64,000 nt of DNA from contig CAMYVB010000002.1 of NCBI GenBank assembly GCA_947302175.1, forward strand, positions 1 to 64,000, written 5' to 3'. The stretch's first letter is position 1. Each line of letters begins with the position of its first letter. A model generated the notes under the pieces. It was given only the letters and a program-made list of their open reading frames with translations. It did no database searches and was not told where the DNA came from. The position numbers and the translations under genes are program-made. Positions 8,305 to 18,285 of the stretch are shown here, one piece after another. Source of the stretch: an uncultured Bacteroidales bacterium. Lineage in GTDB: Bacteria > Bacteroidota > Bacteroidia > Bacteroidales > UBA932.

Positions 8305-8550
8305 TTAGCCGTTGAGCTTGGCGTTGACTTTTTCGATTGCATCGCCAACGGTGGCGATGGAGCTGGTTTCCTCATCGGGGATCTTGATTCCGAACACGCG
8401 CTCGAATTCAAGAAGGAGCTCGACGGTGTCGAGAGAGTCGGCACCCAGGTCGTTGGTGAAGCTGGCGGTTTCAGTAACCTCAGTGGGCTCGACGCCCAGC
8501 TTGTCGATAATGATACCTTTAACCTTTTTTACGATCTCTTCGTATTCCAT
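8305..8550 (-). CDS. acpP: Acyl carrier protein
   Basis: 81-residue acidic carrier for fatty-acid synthesis. The phosphopantetheine site [15 protein letters not shown] is intact (Ser of DSL), with the flanking IIIDKLGV and [19 protein letters not shown] segments. The start [12 protein letters not shown] at 8550 fits the family; the longer open frame upstream is not needed. It is not next to fabF here; instead it follows uvrC with its own promoter inside the uvrC 3' end. Confidence 0.95.
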   Translation of the reverse strand: MEYEEIVKKVKGIIIDKLGVEPTEVTETASFTNDLGADSLDTVELLLEFERVFGIKIPDEETSSIATVGDAIEKVNAKLNG

Positions 8551-8591
8551 AATGTTGTTTATGTTTTTAGTTACACGTTCGGTTTGAGTTG

Positions 8592-8622
8592 CAAAGGTAT
8601 GAATTTTTTTTCTTTTATCCAA
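8592..8622 (-). promoter_or_regulatory. Promoter for acpP
   Basis: On the minus strand TTG (8620-8622) and TACCTTTG (8592-8599) are separated by 20 bases, the Bacteroidota consensus. The -33 element lies within the last codons of uvrC. Confidence 0.7.
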
Positions 8623-10402
8623 TAACCTCCTTTATACGGCGTGCCAGGACCGGACCTACAAGCTCCGCAATTTCGGACTCGGGGGCGGCGGCGATGCGCG
8701 GAACGCTCCCGAAATGGATGAGAAGCCGCTGCTCAGTCTGCTCGCCTACACCCTTGATTTCCCTTAGCACGGAGGCCGTCTGCTGCTTTGAGCGCAGGCT
8801 GCGATGGAAGCTTATGCCGAAGCGGTGGGCCTCGTCGCGTATGTGAGTTATCAGGCGGAAAGCATGGGAGTTGCGGTCCAGGAACAGAGGATAAGGGTCG
8901 CCCGGGCGAATGACTTCCTCCATCCTTTCGGCAAGGCCGACCACTGTCAGGCGGTCCTGAATACCGAGCTCGCACAGGGCCTGCCAGGCAAAGTTGAGCT
9001 GGCCTTTGCCGCCGTCGATGACCACGAGCTGGGGCAGGTCATCAGGATTTTCCGCAAGCATGCGCGAATAGCGGCGATTGACTATCTCCTTCATTGAAGC
9101 ATAGTCGTTGGCCCCTACCACGGTCTTTATTTTGAACTTCCTGTAGTCCGCCTTGGACGGGACGCCGCCGCGGAACACGACACAGGCCGCCACGGGATTG
9201 GTGCCCTGAATGTTGGAGTTGTCGAAGCACTCCATGTGCTCCGGAAGGACTTCCATGCCTATAGCCCTGCGCAAATCTTCGAGCGCCTCAGCCTTGTACT
9301 CGTCGGGGTGAGTGTGCTCCTTCTGACGAAGGGATGAGGCCTGGAATTCGCGTGCGTTTTTGGTGCCTAACTGAAGGAGGGAGAACTTGTCGCCCTTGAC
9401 GGGGATATTGAAATCCACACCGGGCATTTCTACGTCAGGCTTGAAGGGGACTATCACTTCGCCGCTCAAATCGCCGAATTTCTCCTCTATTTCGCCTATG
9501 AATGTGCTCAGAACGGCCGCCGGCTCCTCCTCGATGGCGAGTTTGAAGCCGAGATTGAGGCTGCGCACTATGGCTCCGCCCCTGACCCTGAGGAAGCTGC
9601 CATACGCGGAGAGACCCTCGCAGATGAGGGCGAAAACATCGCAGTCATAGTCACGGCTGCTGGAAATCACGGACTTGGAATAATGCTTTTTCAGAGCCTC
9701 AGCCCTAAGTTTATACTGCTGGGCAGTCTCGAAATCGAGCTCGGCAGCGGCAGCGCGCATCTTCTCCTCCAAGTCTCTTACAACGTCCCTGAATCCGCCC
9801 TTGAGCAGAGAAACGATTTCGTCTATCCACGAACCGTATTCCTGAATGGAAACTGCTCCCACGCAGCATCCTCGGCACTTGCCAATGTGGAAGTCAAGGC
9901 AGGGGCGGATGCGGCCGCGAAGGATAGTGTCGGCGCTTATCTTGTGGCGGCAGGAGCGAAGGGGCCAGGTGGAGTAGAAGAGGTCCAGAAGGCCGCGGGC
10001 GTGCATAACTGACGAATAGGGGCCGAAATAGCGGGAACCATCCTTCAATACACGGCGGGTAAGGAATACCCTTGGATATGGTTCATCGGTAACGCATATC
10101 CAGGGGTAAGTCTTGGAGTCCTTCAGGAGAATGTTGTAGCGGGGCTTGTACTGCTTGATGAGGTTGTTTTCGAGCAGCAGCGCATCTGCCTCGCTGTCCA
10201 CGACGGAGTATTGGGCGTCGGCAATTTTAGACACCAGTACGCGGGTCTTGACGTTGAGCCGCTCGGGCGGCACGAAGTACTGGGCGACCCTCTTGTGGAG
10301 GTCTTTTGCCTTACCTACATATATGACATTCCCCTCGGAGTCATAATATCTGTAGACTCCGGGGGAATGCGGAAAGAGTGCTATTTTTTCCTTGACGGTC
10401 AA
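8615..10402 (-). CDS. uvrC: Excinuclease ABC subunit C
   Basis: Nucleotide-excision-repair endonuclease making both incisions in the UvrBC complex, 595 residues. Visible: GIY-YIG domain (GVYRYY...[14 protein letters not shown], residues 14-37), UVR motif ([19 protein letters not shown], ~220), the RNase-H-like domain ([22 protein letters not shown], ~390; [10 protein letters not shown], ~455) and C-terminal helix-hairpin-helix ([13 protein letters not shown]). The start is TTG at 10402, in the same frame as the rpsC stop and only one codon after it (TAG TCC TTG). No ATG lies between, and the GIY-YIG motif begins 13 residues in. It appears co-transcribed with the S10 genes. Confidence 0.93.
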   Translation of the reverse strand: MTVKEKIALFPHSPGVYRYYDSEGNVIYVGKAKDLHKRVAQYFVPPERLNVKTRVLVSKIADAQYSVVDSEADALLLENNLIKQYKPRYNILLKDSKTYPWICVTDEPYPRVFLTRRVLKDGSRYFGPYSSVMHARGLLDLFYSTWPLRSCRHKISADTILRGRIRPCLDFHIGKCRGCCVGAVSIQEYGSWIDEIVSLLKGGFRDVVRDLEEKMRAAAAELDFETAQQYKLRAEALKKHYSKSVISSSRDYDCDVFALICEGLSAYGSFLRVRGGAIVRSLNLGFKLAIEEEPAAVLSTFIGEIEEKFGDLSGEVIVPFKPDVEMPGVDFNIPVKGDKFSLLQLGTKNAREFQASSLRQKEHTHPDEYKAEALEDLRRAIGMEVLPEHMECFDNSNIQGTNPVAACVVFRGGVPSKADYRKFKIKTVVGANDYASMKEIVNRRYSRMLAENPDDLPQLVVIDGGKGQLNFAWQALCELGIQDRLTVVGLAERMEEVIRPGDPYPLFLDRNSHAFRLITHIRDEAHRFGISFHRSLRSKQQTASVLREIKGVGEQTEQRLLIHFGSVPRIAAAPESEIAELVGPVLARRIKEVIG

Positions 10403-10405
10403 GGA

Positions 10406-11179
10406 CTAGCGTTCACGGTTGTCCCTGCGGGGACGACGGTCGCCACGCTCGCCCCTTTCGCCGCCACGACGCTCGCGACGGTCGCCGCGAGGGGCGCGGG
10501 GTGAACCCTGGGCGTTAGCATTGGCTGCCATGATGGCGGCGGGAGTGAGATCCTGCTTGCCATAACGCTCGCCGTTGCAGATCCAAACCTTGATGCCGAG
10601 GGCGCCTACCTTGGTGCTGGCGACTGCGAGAGCGTAGTCGATGTCTGCGCGGAAAGTGTGGAGAGGGGTACGACCCTCTTTGAACATTTCGCTGCGGGCG
10701 ATTTCAGCTCCGCCGACGCGGCCGCTGACCTGCACCTTGATACCTTCTGCACCGACCCTCATCGTGTTGGCGATGGCCATCTTGATGGCGCGCCTGTAGG
10801 AGACGCGGCCCTCGATCTGGCGGGCGATGCTGTCGGCGACGATGTGAGCATCAACTTCGGGGCGCTTGACCTCGTAGATGTTGATCTGGACATCCTTGCC
10901 GGTGACTTTCTTGAGCTCTTCCTTGAGCTTGTCGACCTCGGTGCCACCCTTGCCGATGATGACGCCCGGACGGGCGGCGTAAATCGTCACGGTGATGAGC
11001 TTGAGGGTGCGCTCAATGATGATCTTGCTCAGGCTGGCTTTGGCAAGGCGATTGCCGAGATACTTGCGAATTTCGAAGTCTTCGGCGATTTTCTCGGCGT
11101 AGTTGCCACCCACCCAGTTGGATTCCCAACCGCGGGTGATGCCTATTCTGTTGCTGATAGGATTGGTTTTCTGTCCCAT
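10406..11179 (-). CDS. rpsC: 30S ribosomal protein S3 with Arg-rich tail
   Basis: Small-subunit protein at the mRNA entry, 257 residues. N-terminal [22 protein letters not shown], the KH core ([26 protein letters not shown]) and the C-terminal domain ([44 protein letters not shown]) are complete. About 33 extra residues at the end are almost all Arg, Gly, Asp and Glu ([11 protein letters not shown] onwards). Its ATG is four bases below rplV, and it ends with TAG one codon before uvrC. rplP, normally next, is missing here. Confidence 0.97.
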   Translation of the reverse strand: MGQKTNPISNRIGITRGWESNWVGGNYAEKIAEDFEIRKYLGNRLAKASLSKIIIERTLKLITVTIYAARPGVIIGKGGTEVDKLKEELKKVTGKDVQINIYEVKRPEVDAHIVADSIARQIEGRVSYRRAIKMAIANTMRVGAEGIKVQVSGRVGGAEIARSEMFKEGRTPLHTFRADIDYALAVASTKVGALGIKVWICNGERYGKQDLTPAAIMAANANAQGSPRAPRGDRRERRGGERGERGDRRPRRDNRER

Positions 11180-11182
11180 AGT

Positions 11183-11599
11183 TTACTCCTGAGTGGTTTC
11201 GGGTTTGACATCGAGAACGATGGTGACGTGGTTGGAACGCTTGCGGATGCGCCCGGCACGGCCCTGAGGGCAGGGACGGATGCGCTTCAGCGTGCGGCCT
11301 TCGCCAACCATGATGGTCTTGACATAGACGTTGCCGTTGTCAAGGTCGCGGCTGCGATCGGGATTCTTGGCCTCCCAGTTGGCGATGGCGCTGCGGAGGA
11401 GGGTCTCAAGATTCTTTGAAGCGGCTCTCTTGGAGAACTTCAGGAGATCAAGCGCACGGTTGACTTCAACGCCCCTGACGGTGTCTGCGACAAGGCGCAT
11501 CTTGCGGGGGGAAGAAGGAATATCGTTCGCTTTTGCTATAGCTGTATTTTTCTTGGCTTCTTTGTATTTCTCGGCCATTAATCTTTTACGAGCTCCCAT
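11183..11599 (-). CDS. rplV: 50S ribosomal protein L22
   Basis: Exit-tunnel protein, 138 residues. [14 protein letters not shown] start, [39 protein letters not shown] and the tunnel beta-hairpin region [28 protein letters not shown] are all family-typical. It follows rpsS by 17 bases in canonical order. Confidence 0.97.
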   Translation of the reverse strand: MGARKRLMAEKYKEAKKNTAIAKANDIPSSPRKMRLVADTVRGVEVNRALDLLKFSKRAASKNLETLLRSAIANWEAKNPDRSRDLDNGNVYVKTIMVGEGRTLKRIRPCPQGRAGRIRKRSNHVTIVLDVKPETTQE

Positions 11600-11616
11600 A
11601 ATTCAATCTTTTTTAA

Positions 11617-11889
11617 TTATTTCTTATTGTTGCCCGAATGGCCTCTGAAAATACGAGTAGGTGCAAACTCGCCGAGTTTGTGGCCTACCATCTGCTCGGT
11701 CACGTACACAGGAATGAACTTGTTCCCGTTATGGACGGCGATGGTGTGGCCGATGAAGTCAGGGGAGATCATGCTGGCGCGGGACCAGGTCTTGACCACC
11801 TCTTTCTTCTTGCTGCCATCATTCATGGCAAGGATCCTCTTCTCCAGGGCTTCCTGGATGTACGGACCTTTTCTTAAAGAACGACTCAT
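11617..11889 (-). CDS. rpsS: 30S ribosomal protein S19
   Basis: 90-residue small-subunit head protein. [54 protein letters not shown] and the F-R-G-H motif near the end identify it. Canonical position between rplB and rplV. Confidence 0.98.
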   Translation of the reverse strand: MSRSLRKGPYIQEALEKRILAMNDGSKKKEVVKTWSRASMISPDFIGHTIAVHNGNKFIPVYVTEQMVGHKLGEFAPTRIFRGHSGNNKK

Positions 11890-11917
11890 AATTCTGGTGT
11901 TGTTTAATTCCTGTTAA

Positions 11918-12742
11918 TTACTTTTTCCTTCTCTCGATGATGAACTTGTTGGAGGCAGCCTTAGGGTTGCGGGTCTTGTAACCCTTTGCAGGCAGGCCCT
12001 TGCGGGAGCGGGGATGACCACCGGAGGCGCGGCCTTCACCACCACCCATCGGGTGATCGACAGGGTTCATCACGACGCCACGGTTGTGGGGACGGCGGCC
12101 GAGGTGACGGCTGCGACCGGCCTTACCGGACGACTCGAGGTTGTGATCGGGGTTGGAGACTGTGCCAACAGTTGCGCGGCAGGAGACGAGCACCATCCTG
12201 GTCTCACCGGAAGGCAGACGGAGGACGGCGTGCGTTCCCTCACGGGCGGCGAGCTGGGCGAAAGCACCGGCGGAACGTGCCATGACGGCACCCTGGCCGG
12301 GACGGAGCTCGATATTGTGCACGAGAGTACCCACAGGAATTTCACTCAGGGGAAGAGCGTTGCCCATTTCGGGAGCGGCGCCGGGACCGGAGGCGATAAC
12401 CTGACCGACCTGGAGGCCGTTGGGGGCGATGATGTATCTCTTTTCCCCATCTTCGTATTCGACAAGGGCGATACGGGCGCTGCGGTTGGGGTCGTACTCG
12501 ATGGTGAGGACCTTTGCAGTGCAGTTGTCCTTGTTGCGCATGAAGTCGATGACGCGGTACATCCTCTTGTGGCCGCCGCCGCGATAGCGGACGGTCATCT
12601 GGCCGGTGTTGTTGCGGCCACCGGTGCTCTTGAGGGGCTCAAGCAATGATTTCTGAGGCTTCTTCGCGGTGATGTCGTCGAAAGCGCTGATCACCTTGTT
12701 TCTCTGGCCGGGGGTTACCGGCTTGTATTTTCTGACTGCCAT
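11918..12742 (-). CDS. rplB: 50S ribosomal protein L2
   Basis: Peptidyl-transferase-centre protein, 274 residues. [56 protein letters not shown] and the C-terminal [25 protein letters not shown] segment, including the conserved His, are present. Standard position between rplW and rpsS. Confidence 0.98.
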   Translation of the reverse strand: MAVRKYKPVTPGQRNKVISAFDDITAKKPQKSLLEPLKSTGGRNNTGQMTVRYRGGGHKRMYRVIDFMRNKDNCTAKVLTIEYDPNRSARIALVEYEDGEKRYIIAPNGLQVGQVIASGPGAAPEMGNALPLSEIPVGTLVHNIELRPGQGAVMARSAGAFAQLAAREGTHAVLRLPSGETRMVLVSCRATVGTVSNPDHNLESSGKAGRSRHLGRRPHNRGVVMNPVDHPMGGGEGRASGGHPRSRKGLPAKGYKTRNPKAASNKFIIERRKK

Positions 12743-12756
12743 TGTCTGTCCCTCCC

Positions 12757-13047
12757 TTAAATGTTAGCGTAGAAGTCGATCTTATCGTCACCGGCAAGGG
12801 TGATGTAAGCCTTCTTGAAATGATTCATGCGACCACGGAGAAGGCCGGCCTTGGTGTAGCGGCTTTTCCTCTTTCCGTGATAATTGACGGTATTGACATC
12901 GGCGACGGTGACGTTGTACATCTGCTCGACGGCCGCCTTGATCTGAAGCTTGTTGGCCTTACGGTCTACGATAAAGCCATAACGGTTCAATTTTTCGCCC
13001 TGATCCGTCAGCTTCTCAGTAACGATTGGCTTAATAATGATTCCCAT
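12757..13047 (-). CDS. rplW: 50S ribosomal protein L23
   Basis: Exit-tunnel rim protein and docking site for trigger factor and SRP, 96 residues. [44 protein letters not shown] and the [27 protein letters not shown] segment match the family. Between rplD and rplB as usual. Confidence 0.96.
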   Translation of the reverse strand: MGIIIKPIVTEKLTDQGEKLNRYGFIVDRKANKLQIKAAVEQMYNVTVADVNTVNYHGKRKSRYTKAGLLRGRMNHFKKAYITLAGDDKIDFYANI

Positions 13048-13070
13048 CTTTAAATACTTTTAAGGTGGTC

Positions 13071-13697
13071 TTACTTAACTCTCTCGGCGAGGATATCCTG
13101 GACTCCGTCAACCAGCACCAGAGAATTGGCATTCATGATGGCGTAGGTGTTGATTTCGTCGACAGTGATGACCTTTGCCCAGTCAAGGTTGCGTGCGGAG
13201 AGGAAGATGTTGTCGGAGTTCTCGGGGAGAACGACGAGGACCTTCCTGTCACCGGCCTTGATATTGTTGAGAATCTGGATGAACTCCTTGGTCTTGGGGG
13301 CCTCCATGGTGAAAGGCTCGACCAGGGTTATGGCGTTGTCCTGCGCCTTGTAGGAAAGGGCGGAAACGCGGGCGAGGCTCTTGACCTTCTTGTTGAGCTT
13401 GGTGTGATAGAAACGCGGAACGGGACCGAACACGCGGCCACCGCCTACGAAGATGTTGGCCTTGAGGGAGCCGTGGCGTGCGCCGCCGCCGCCCTTCTGG
13501 CGACCGAGTTTCTTGGTGCTGTGCGCGATCTCGCTGCGGTCCTTGGTCTTGGCGTTGCCGTGACGCTGGTTGGCGAGGTACTGGATGACGTCAAGATAGA
13601 CGGCGTGGTCGTTGGGCTCAATGCCGAAGACCTGCTCCTCGAGCGTCACTTTCTTGCCGGACTTGGAGCCGTCAATTTTCAAAACTTCTAATTCCAT
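13071..13697 (-). CDS. rplD: 50S ribosomal protein L4
   Basis: 208-residue large-subunit protein; in enteric bacteria it also autoregulates the S10 operon. [26 protein letters not shown] and the tunnel loop [30 protein letters not shown] identify it. Four bases separate it from rplC. Confidence 0.97.
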   Translation of the reverse strand: MELEVLKIDGSKSGKKVTLEEQVFGIEPNDHAVYLDVIQYLANQRHGNAKTKDRSEIAHSTKKLGRQKGGGGARHGSLKANIFVGGGRVFGPVPRFYHTKLNKKVKSLARVSALSYKAQDNAITLVEPFTMEAPKTKEFIQILNNIKAGDRKVLVVLPENSDNIFLSARNLDWAKVITVDEINTYAIMNANSLVLVDGVQDILAERVK

Positions 13698-13701
13698 AAC
13701 G

Positions 13702-14328
13702 CTATGCCTCCAAAATTACATAAGAACCCTTGGCTCCGGGGACGGAACCCTTGACGACGATGAGATTGTTCTCAGGGAGCACCTTGAGCACCTGCAGGTT
13801 CTCGACCTTGACGCGCTCGTTGCCCATGTGGCCAGCCATACGCATACCGGGGAGGACGCGGGACGGCCAGGAGGATGCACCCATGGAACCGGGGTGACGC
13901 AGACGGTTGTGCTGGCCGTGGGTCTGTCCGCCGACACCGGCGAAGTGATGACGGTGCACAACACCCTGGAAACCCTTACCCTTAGAGGTACCGATCACAT
14001 CCACGAACTTGACATCCTCGGTGAAGATGTCGGCGACCGTGAAGGTGTCTCCGAGTTTCAGCTCTCCCTCGAAGTCGGCCTTGAACTCGACCAACTTGCG
14101 CTTGGGAGTGGTTCCTGCCTTTTTGAAATGCCCCATGAGAGGCGCGCTGGTGTGCTTTTCGGTGGTTTCGTCATAGGCAAGCTGTACAGCGGCATAACCA
14201 TCTTTTTCAACTGTACGCAATTGCGTGACAACACACGGCCCAGCTTCGATGACGGTGCATGGAATATTCTTTCCATCAGCACCGAAAACGGAAGTCATTC
14301 CGATTTTCTTTCCAATTAATCCAGGCAT
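13702..14328 (-). CDS. rplC: 50S ribosomal protein L3
   Basis: 208-residue assembly protein. [14 protein letters not shown] start, [36 protein letters not shown] core (the Gln/His-rich loop methylation region) and [31 protein letters not shown] are complete. It is the first gene of this unit; rpsJ, which precedes it in most bacteria, is absent and a promoter lies directly upstream. Confidence 0.98.
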   Translation of the reverse strand: MPGLIGKKIGMTSVFGADGKNIPCTVIEAGPCVVTQLRTVEKDGYAAVQLAYDETTEKHTSAPLMGHFKKAGTTPKRKLVEFKADFEGELKLGDTFTVADIFTEDVKFVDVIGTSKGKGFQGVVHRHHFAGVGGQTHGQHNRLRHPGSMGASSWPSRVLPGMRMAGHMGNERVKVENLQVLKVLPENNLIVVKGSVPGAKGSYVILEA

Positions 14329-14363
14329 TGTTAGATAATTGATTGATTATAAATGTTTTAATT

Positions 14364-14382
14364 CCGCAACACACAATTGCGG
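14364..14382 (-). promoter_or_regulatory. 5'-terminal stem-loop in the rplC-operon leader
   Basis: On the minus strand CCGCAA (14382-14377) pairs with TTGCGG (14369-14364) around a 7-base loop. It starts a few bases below the -7 box, so it would sit at the very 5' end of the transcript. Possible stability or control element; not a recognised leader family. Confidence 0.4.
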
Positions 14383-14386
14383 ACCG

Positions 14387-14416
14387 CAAATTTACAACTT
14401 TATTTTTGATTTTCAA
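14387..14416 (-). promoter_or_regulatory. Promoter of the rplC-uvrC ribosomal unit
   Basis: Minus-strand TTG (14414-14416), a 19-base spacer and TAAATTTG (14387-14394) give the full Bacteroidota consensus, leaving a leader of about 50 bases before rplC. Confidence 0.7.
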
Positions 14417-14466
14417 TAAGTTGTCAAGAAAAATTATCGACAAGTTTTACACGCGCGAATTATTAT

Positions 14467-14474
14467 TATATTTG
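14467..14474 (+). promoter_or_regulatory. -7 box for cdaA-mutS2
   Basis: TATATTTG lies 9 bases before the ATG at 14484 and 15 before the next in-frame ATG; TTT is at the -33 position (19-base spacer). A near-leaderless mRNA is implied. Confidence 0.5.
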
Positions 14475-14483
14475 CAGACTGAA

Positions 14484-15317
14484 ATGTTTATGACCATGCC
14501 ACTAGCCCTTTTCGGCTTCCTCCATATCACGCTTGCCGATGTCCTGGACATCCTCGTGGTGAGCCTCATCATCTTCTTCGTGTTCCGATGGATACGAGGC
14601 TCCTCGGCCATGAACATATTCATCGCCCTGATCATCCTGTACCTCATTAAGGTACTAGCTTCAGCCCTCGACATGACCATGATGTCGGGCATAATGGGCA
14701 CGGTCCTGGACGTGGGCGTCATCGCCATCATTATTATCTTCCAGCCCGAAATCCGCTACTTCCTGACCCGCATGGGCTCGCGATACGGCGTGGGCGGGGG
14801 CATCTGGCGCATTTTCGACCGCCTCTTCGGCCGCTCGCAGGGCAGCCTGGGCAACGAAGAGATTGCTGAAATCGTCGAGGCAGTGTTCACCATGTCGGAA
14901 AGCAAGACCGGCGCCCTTATCGTCATGGTGAGGAAAGACTCCCTGCAGAACATCATAGACACCGGCGACACCATAGACGCCCGCATCAACAGCAGGCTCC
15001 TGTGCAACCTGTTCTTCAAGAACTCCCCCCTGCACGACGGTGCGGTAGTCATCAACGGCAACCGCATAGTCGCCGCACGCTGCACCCTGCCCCTGACCGG
15101 CAAGACCGGCATCCCCGCCAGCTACGGCATGCGCCACAAGGCGGCCATAGGCATGACCGAGCTCAGCGACGCGTGCGTAGTCGTCGTCTCTGAAGAGACC
15201 GGCGGAATATCCTTCGCCGCCGAAGGCGAAATCATCCACGTCTTCAGCAAAGACCACCTCAGGCAGCTTCTCGGAGAGGAGGCGGCACCCGCCAAACAAG
15301 GAGGAGAGCAAAAATGA
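14484..15317 (+). CDS. cdaA: Diadenylate cyclase CdaA
   Basis: Membrane-bound enzyme making the second messenger c-di-AMP from two ATP. About 277 residues: three N-terminal transmembrane segments up to residue ~90, then the DAC domain with LHDGAVVI (~184) and YGMRHKAAIG (~213), the catalytic DGA and RHR-type motifs. I use the ATG at 14484; ATGs at 14490 and 14496 are equally in frame, and the close -7 box leaves the exact start open. It overlaps mutS2 by four bases. In many Bacteroidota cdaA is next to folP; here folP is 46 kb away. Confidence 0.92.
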   Translation: MFMTMPLALFGFLHITLADVLDILVVSLIIFFVFRWIRGSSAMNIFIALIILYLIKVLASALDMTMMSGIMGTVLDVGVIAIIIIFQPEIRYFLTRMGSRYGVGGGIWRIFDRLFGRSQGSLGNEEIAEIVEAVFTMSESKTGALIVMVRKDSLQNIIDTGDTIDARINSRLLCNLFFKNSPLHDGAVVINGNRIVAARCTLPLTGKTGIPASYGMRHKAAIGMTELSDACVVVVSEETGGISFAAEGEIIHVFSKDHLRQLLGEEAAPAKQGGEQK

Positions 15318-17845
15318 GCGCGGTTACGGACTATGAAAAACTCGAAGCCAAGCTAGGCTTCGACCGCATCAGGACCGCGATAGCGGACCGCTGCTCGACC
15401 GACTACGCTTCTTCGCGCGTCGCCGGGGAGAGCATCTCCACCAACGATGGAGAAATACGCGGCCGCCTGAGGCTCACCGACGAAATGCGCCTCATCCTCA
15501 TGTTCGAGGACAGCTTCCCCACCAACGGCTACATCGACTGCCTCCCCTTCCTCAAGATTCTTGAAGGAGAGGGCGGAAGCATAGATACCCTATCCCTCGG
15601 GAAGCTGCGCACCATGCTCGAGACCATACGCAAGATAGGCCGCTTCTTCTACGGCATGAAGGACGGCATCTATCCCATGCTCAAGCGCCTTGCCGCCCCG
15701 ATCAAGGACTTCCCCGAAATAGCCCGCGGCATAGACTCCATACTCGACCGTTACGGCGAAATCAAGGACAACGCCTCCGAGGGCCTCGCCTCCATACGCA
15801 AAAGCATACGCGACAAGGAAAGTGCCCTGTCGAAGATTGCTGCCACCGTGCTGAGGCAAGCCAAGGCCGAGGGCCTCGTGGATGAAGACGCTTCCGTCTC
15901 CATCCGCGACGGGAAATACCTGATACCCGTGCCTTCCTCGTCGAAACGCAGGCTCAACGGCATAGTGTATGACGAATCGGCGTCCGGCAAAACGAGCTAT
16001 GTCGAGCCGGCCGAAGTCGTCGCCCTGGAGAACGAACTGTCGGAGCTCCGCTTCGAGGAGTCCCGCGAAATCGCCCGCATACTCCGCGAATTCAGCGATT
16101 TCCTGCGCCCCTACGTTCCCGAGCTCGAGAACGGGGCCACCTTTATTGGCGAAGTGGACTTCCTGATGGCAAAGGCCCAGATAGCCCTCGACATAATTGC
16201 AGGTATGCCCGTCATATCAGAAGACGGACAGATGCACCTGCGCAAAGCCCGCCATCCCCTGCTTGAGAAAGCCCTCAAGAAAGAAGGCCGCAGCATAGTC
16301 CCCCTGACCATCAACCTCGATCCCAAGAAGCGAATACTTCTGATATCCGGCCCCAACGCCGGAGGCAAGTCGGTCTGCCTGAAGACCGCAGGATTGCTCC
16401 AATACATGTTCCAGTGGGGCATGCTTATACCCACTTCCGAGGCTTCTGAGCTGCCTGTTTTCGAGCGCATAATGCTCAGCATAGGCGACGACCAGTCCAT
16501 AGATAACGACCTGAGCACATACAGCTCCTTCCTCGCCGACATACGCAGCATCCTTGAGAGCGCAGGCCCGGGGACCCTTATCCTCATAGACGAGTTCGGT
16601 TCCGGCACGGAGCCCGCAGCCGGCGGCGCAATAGCCGAGGCCATACTCGCAGAGCTGGACCGTCGTGGAGCTTACGGCGTCATCACGACCCACTACACCA
16701 ATCTCAAGCTTTACGCCTCCGCCCCCGAGAGCCACGTCATCAACGGCGCGATGCTGTTCGACACCTCCGCAATTGCCCCTCTCTTCAAGCTTGAATCGGG
16801 CATCCCGGGCAATTCGTTCGCCTTCGAGCTCGCCCGCAAGACAGGCCTCCCCGAAGCCATAGTCAAGGACGCCGAGGAGCGCGCCGGCGAAGGCTTCGTG
16901 GATATGGAGCGCAACCTGCGCAAAATCGCCCGCAACCGCCGCGCCCTGGAGGAAAAGCTCCAGAAAATCCGCTCCACGGACAAGGCCCTCGAAAGCCTCG
17001 CCGACAAGTATGAAAAGGAGCTTCAGGAAATCAAGCAGCAGCGCAAATCCATACTCGACGACGCCAAAAAGGAAGCCGAGCAGATAGTCAAGGGCGCCAA
17101 CCGCGAAGTAGAAAAGACCATACGCGTAATACGCGAGTCCCAGGCCGAGAAGGAGCAGACCCTCCAGGCCCGTAAGGATTTGCAGGGTTTCATGTCCGCC
17201 CTCGAGGCGAAAAAGGAGAAAGAGACCCGCGAGCGCGACGCATACATAGACCGCAAGCTTTCCCAGCTGGAGCGCCGCAAAGAGAAGGAAAACGCCAGGA
17301 AGCAGAGGCGCGGCACTGCCCAGGCGGAGCCTGCCTCACCCTCCGCAGAGGAGACTAAGGCCTTCCGCAGCGGAGCCTTCAAGGTAGGAGAGAAAGTAAG
17401 GATCATGGAAAACGGCATGGCCGGCGAAATCGCCCGCGTGTCCGGCAAGAGCCTTACTATTATAATAGGTAATATAAGGAGCACCGTCGATGCTTCCCGC
17501 GTGGAGAGGATTTCCTCCAACGAATTCAAAGCGGCGACAAAAAGCGTGGAGTCCCGGCCCCGCATGAGCGAAGATCCCGCGCTCAGGGAGCGCAAGCTCT
17601 CTTTCAAGCCTGAGCTGGACGTTCGCGGTGAGCGCCTCCAGGACGCCATCGACATAGTGACTCACTATATAGACGACGCCATCATGCTCTCATTCCCTTC
17701 TGTAAGGATCATTCACGGCAAGGGTACGGGGGTCCTGAGGGAAGAGATACAAAAATACCTGAGGACCGTCCCCGGAGTCGCGTCCGCCAAAGACGAATCG
17801 ATACAGCTGGGCGGCTCGGGAGTGACGGTGGTGACTTTTGAATGA
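15314..17845 (+). CDS. mutS2: MutS2 family endonuclease/ATPase
   Basis: 843 residues. In other bacteria MutS2 acts on recombination intermediates or collided ribosomes rather than mismatch repair. The MutS core ATPase shows Walker A GPNAGGKS (~347) and Walker B LILIDEFGSGTEP (~422); a long Glu/Lys/Arg-rich coiled coil spans ~520-670; a C-terminal Smr nuclease domain (LDVRGERLQDA, then HGKGTGVLR) completes the family architecture. No mismatch-binding domain is present. ATG overlaps the cdaA stop (ATGA). Confidence 0.93.
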   Translation: MSAVTDYEKLEAKLGFDRIRTAIADRCSTDYASSRVAGESISTNDGEIRGRLRLTDEMRLILMFEDSFPTNGYIDCLPFLKILEGEGGSIDTLSLGKLRTMLETIRKIGRFFYGMKDGIYPMLKRLAAPIKDFPEIARGIDSILDRYGEIKDNASEGLASIRKSIRDKESALSKIAATVLRQAKAEGLVDEDASVSIRDGKYLIPVPSSSKRRLNGIVYDESASGKTSYVEPAEVVALENELSELRFEESREIARILREFSDFLRPYVPELENGATFIGEVDFLMAKAQIALDIIAGMPVISEDGQMHLRKARHPLLEKALKKEGRSIVPLTINLDPKKRILLISGPNAGGKSVCLKTAGLLQYMFQWGMLIPTSEASELPVFERIMLSIGDDQSIDNDLSTYSSFLADIRSILESAGPGTLILIDEFGSGTEPAAGGAIAEAILAELDRRGAYGVITTHYTNLKLYASAPESHVINGAMLFDTSAIAPLFKLESGIPGNSFAFELARKTGLPEAIVKDAEERAGEGFVDMERNLRKIARNRRALEEKLQKIRSTDKALESLADKYEKELQEIKQQRKSILDDAKKEAEQIVKGANREVEKTIRVIRESQAEKEQTLQARKDLQGFMSALEAKKEKETRERDAYIDRKLSQLERRKEKENARKQRRGTAQAEPASPSAEETKAFRSGAFKVGEKVRIMENGMAGEIARVSGKSLTIIIGNIRSTVDASRVERISSNEFKAATKSVESRPRMSEDPALRERKLSFKPELDVRGERLQDAIDIVTHYIDDAIMLSFPSVRIIHGKGTGVLREEIQKYLRTVPGVASAKDESIQLGGSGVTVVTFE

Positions 17846-17882
17846 CTTCGAACCCTGAACTATAAGACTTAAGCTACAAACT

Positions 17883-18254
17883 ATGACAACTTCAAGACGG
17901 CGATTGGGAGATCTTGGCGAGAATGTTGCTGCGAACTACCTTGAAGGTCTCGGCCATCGCATACTGGCAAGGAACTGGCAGAGTTCCCACCTTGAAATAG
18001 ACATCATCTCCGAAGATGCGGACGGGATACACTTCGTGGAAGTGAAGAGCAGGACGGCGCCCGTGAGCGCAGCTCCCGAAGTGAACGTGACGGCCATAAA
18101 GCAAAAGCACCTCACCGGAGCCGCCCTGAGCTGGCTCCACCGCTTCGGACGAGAGAGCGCCGAAGTGTTTTTCGACGTAATGACGGTCGTTTTCGACGGA
18201 GGGAAGACTGACATTGAATATTACAAGCAGGCCTTCGTGCCCATGTACTTATGA
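17883..18254 (+). CDS. YraN/UPF0102 family endonuclease-like protein
   Basis: 123 residues of the restriction-endonuclease-like fold. The signature GDLGENVAANYLEGLGHRILARNW is followed by LEIDIISEDADGIHFVEVKSR, giving the E-ID-EVK arrangement expected of the PD-(D/E)XK core. Cellular role is poorly defined. It lies 37 bases after mutS2 and 31 before the next gene on the same strand. Confidence 0.88.
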   Translation: MTTSRRRLGDLGENVAANYLEGLGHRILARNWQSSHLEIDIISEDADGIHFVEVKSRTAPVSAAPEVNVTAIKQKHLTGAALSWLHRFGRESAEVFFDVMTVVFDGGKTDIEYYKQAFVPMYL

Positions 18255-18285
18255 CCACATAATTAATGACCCGAATATACAGACT

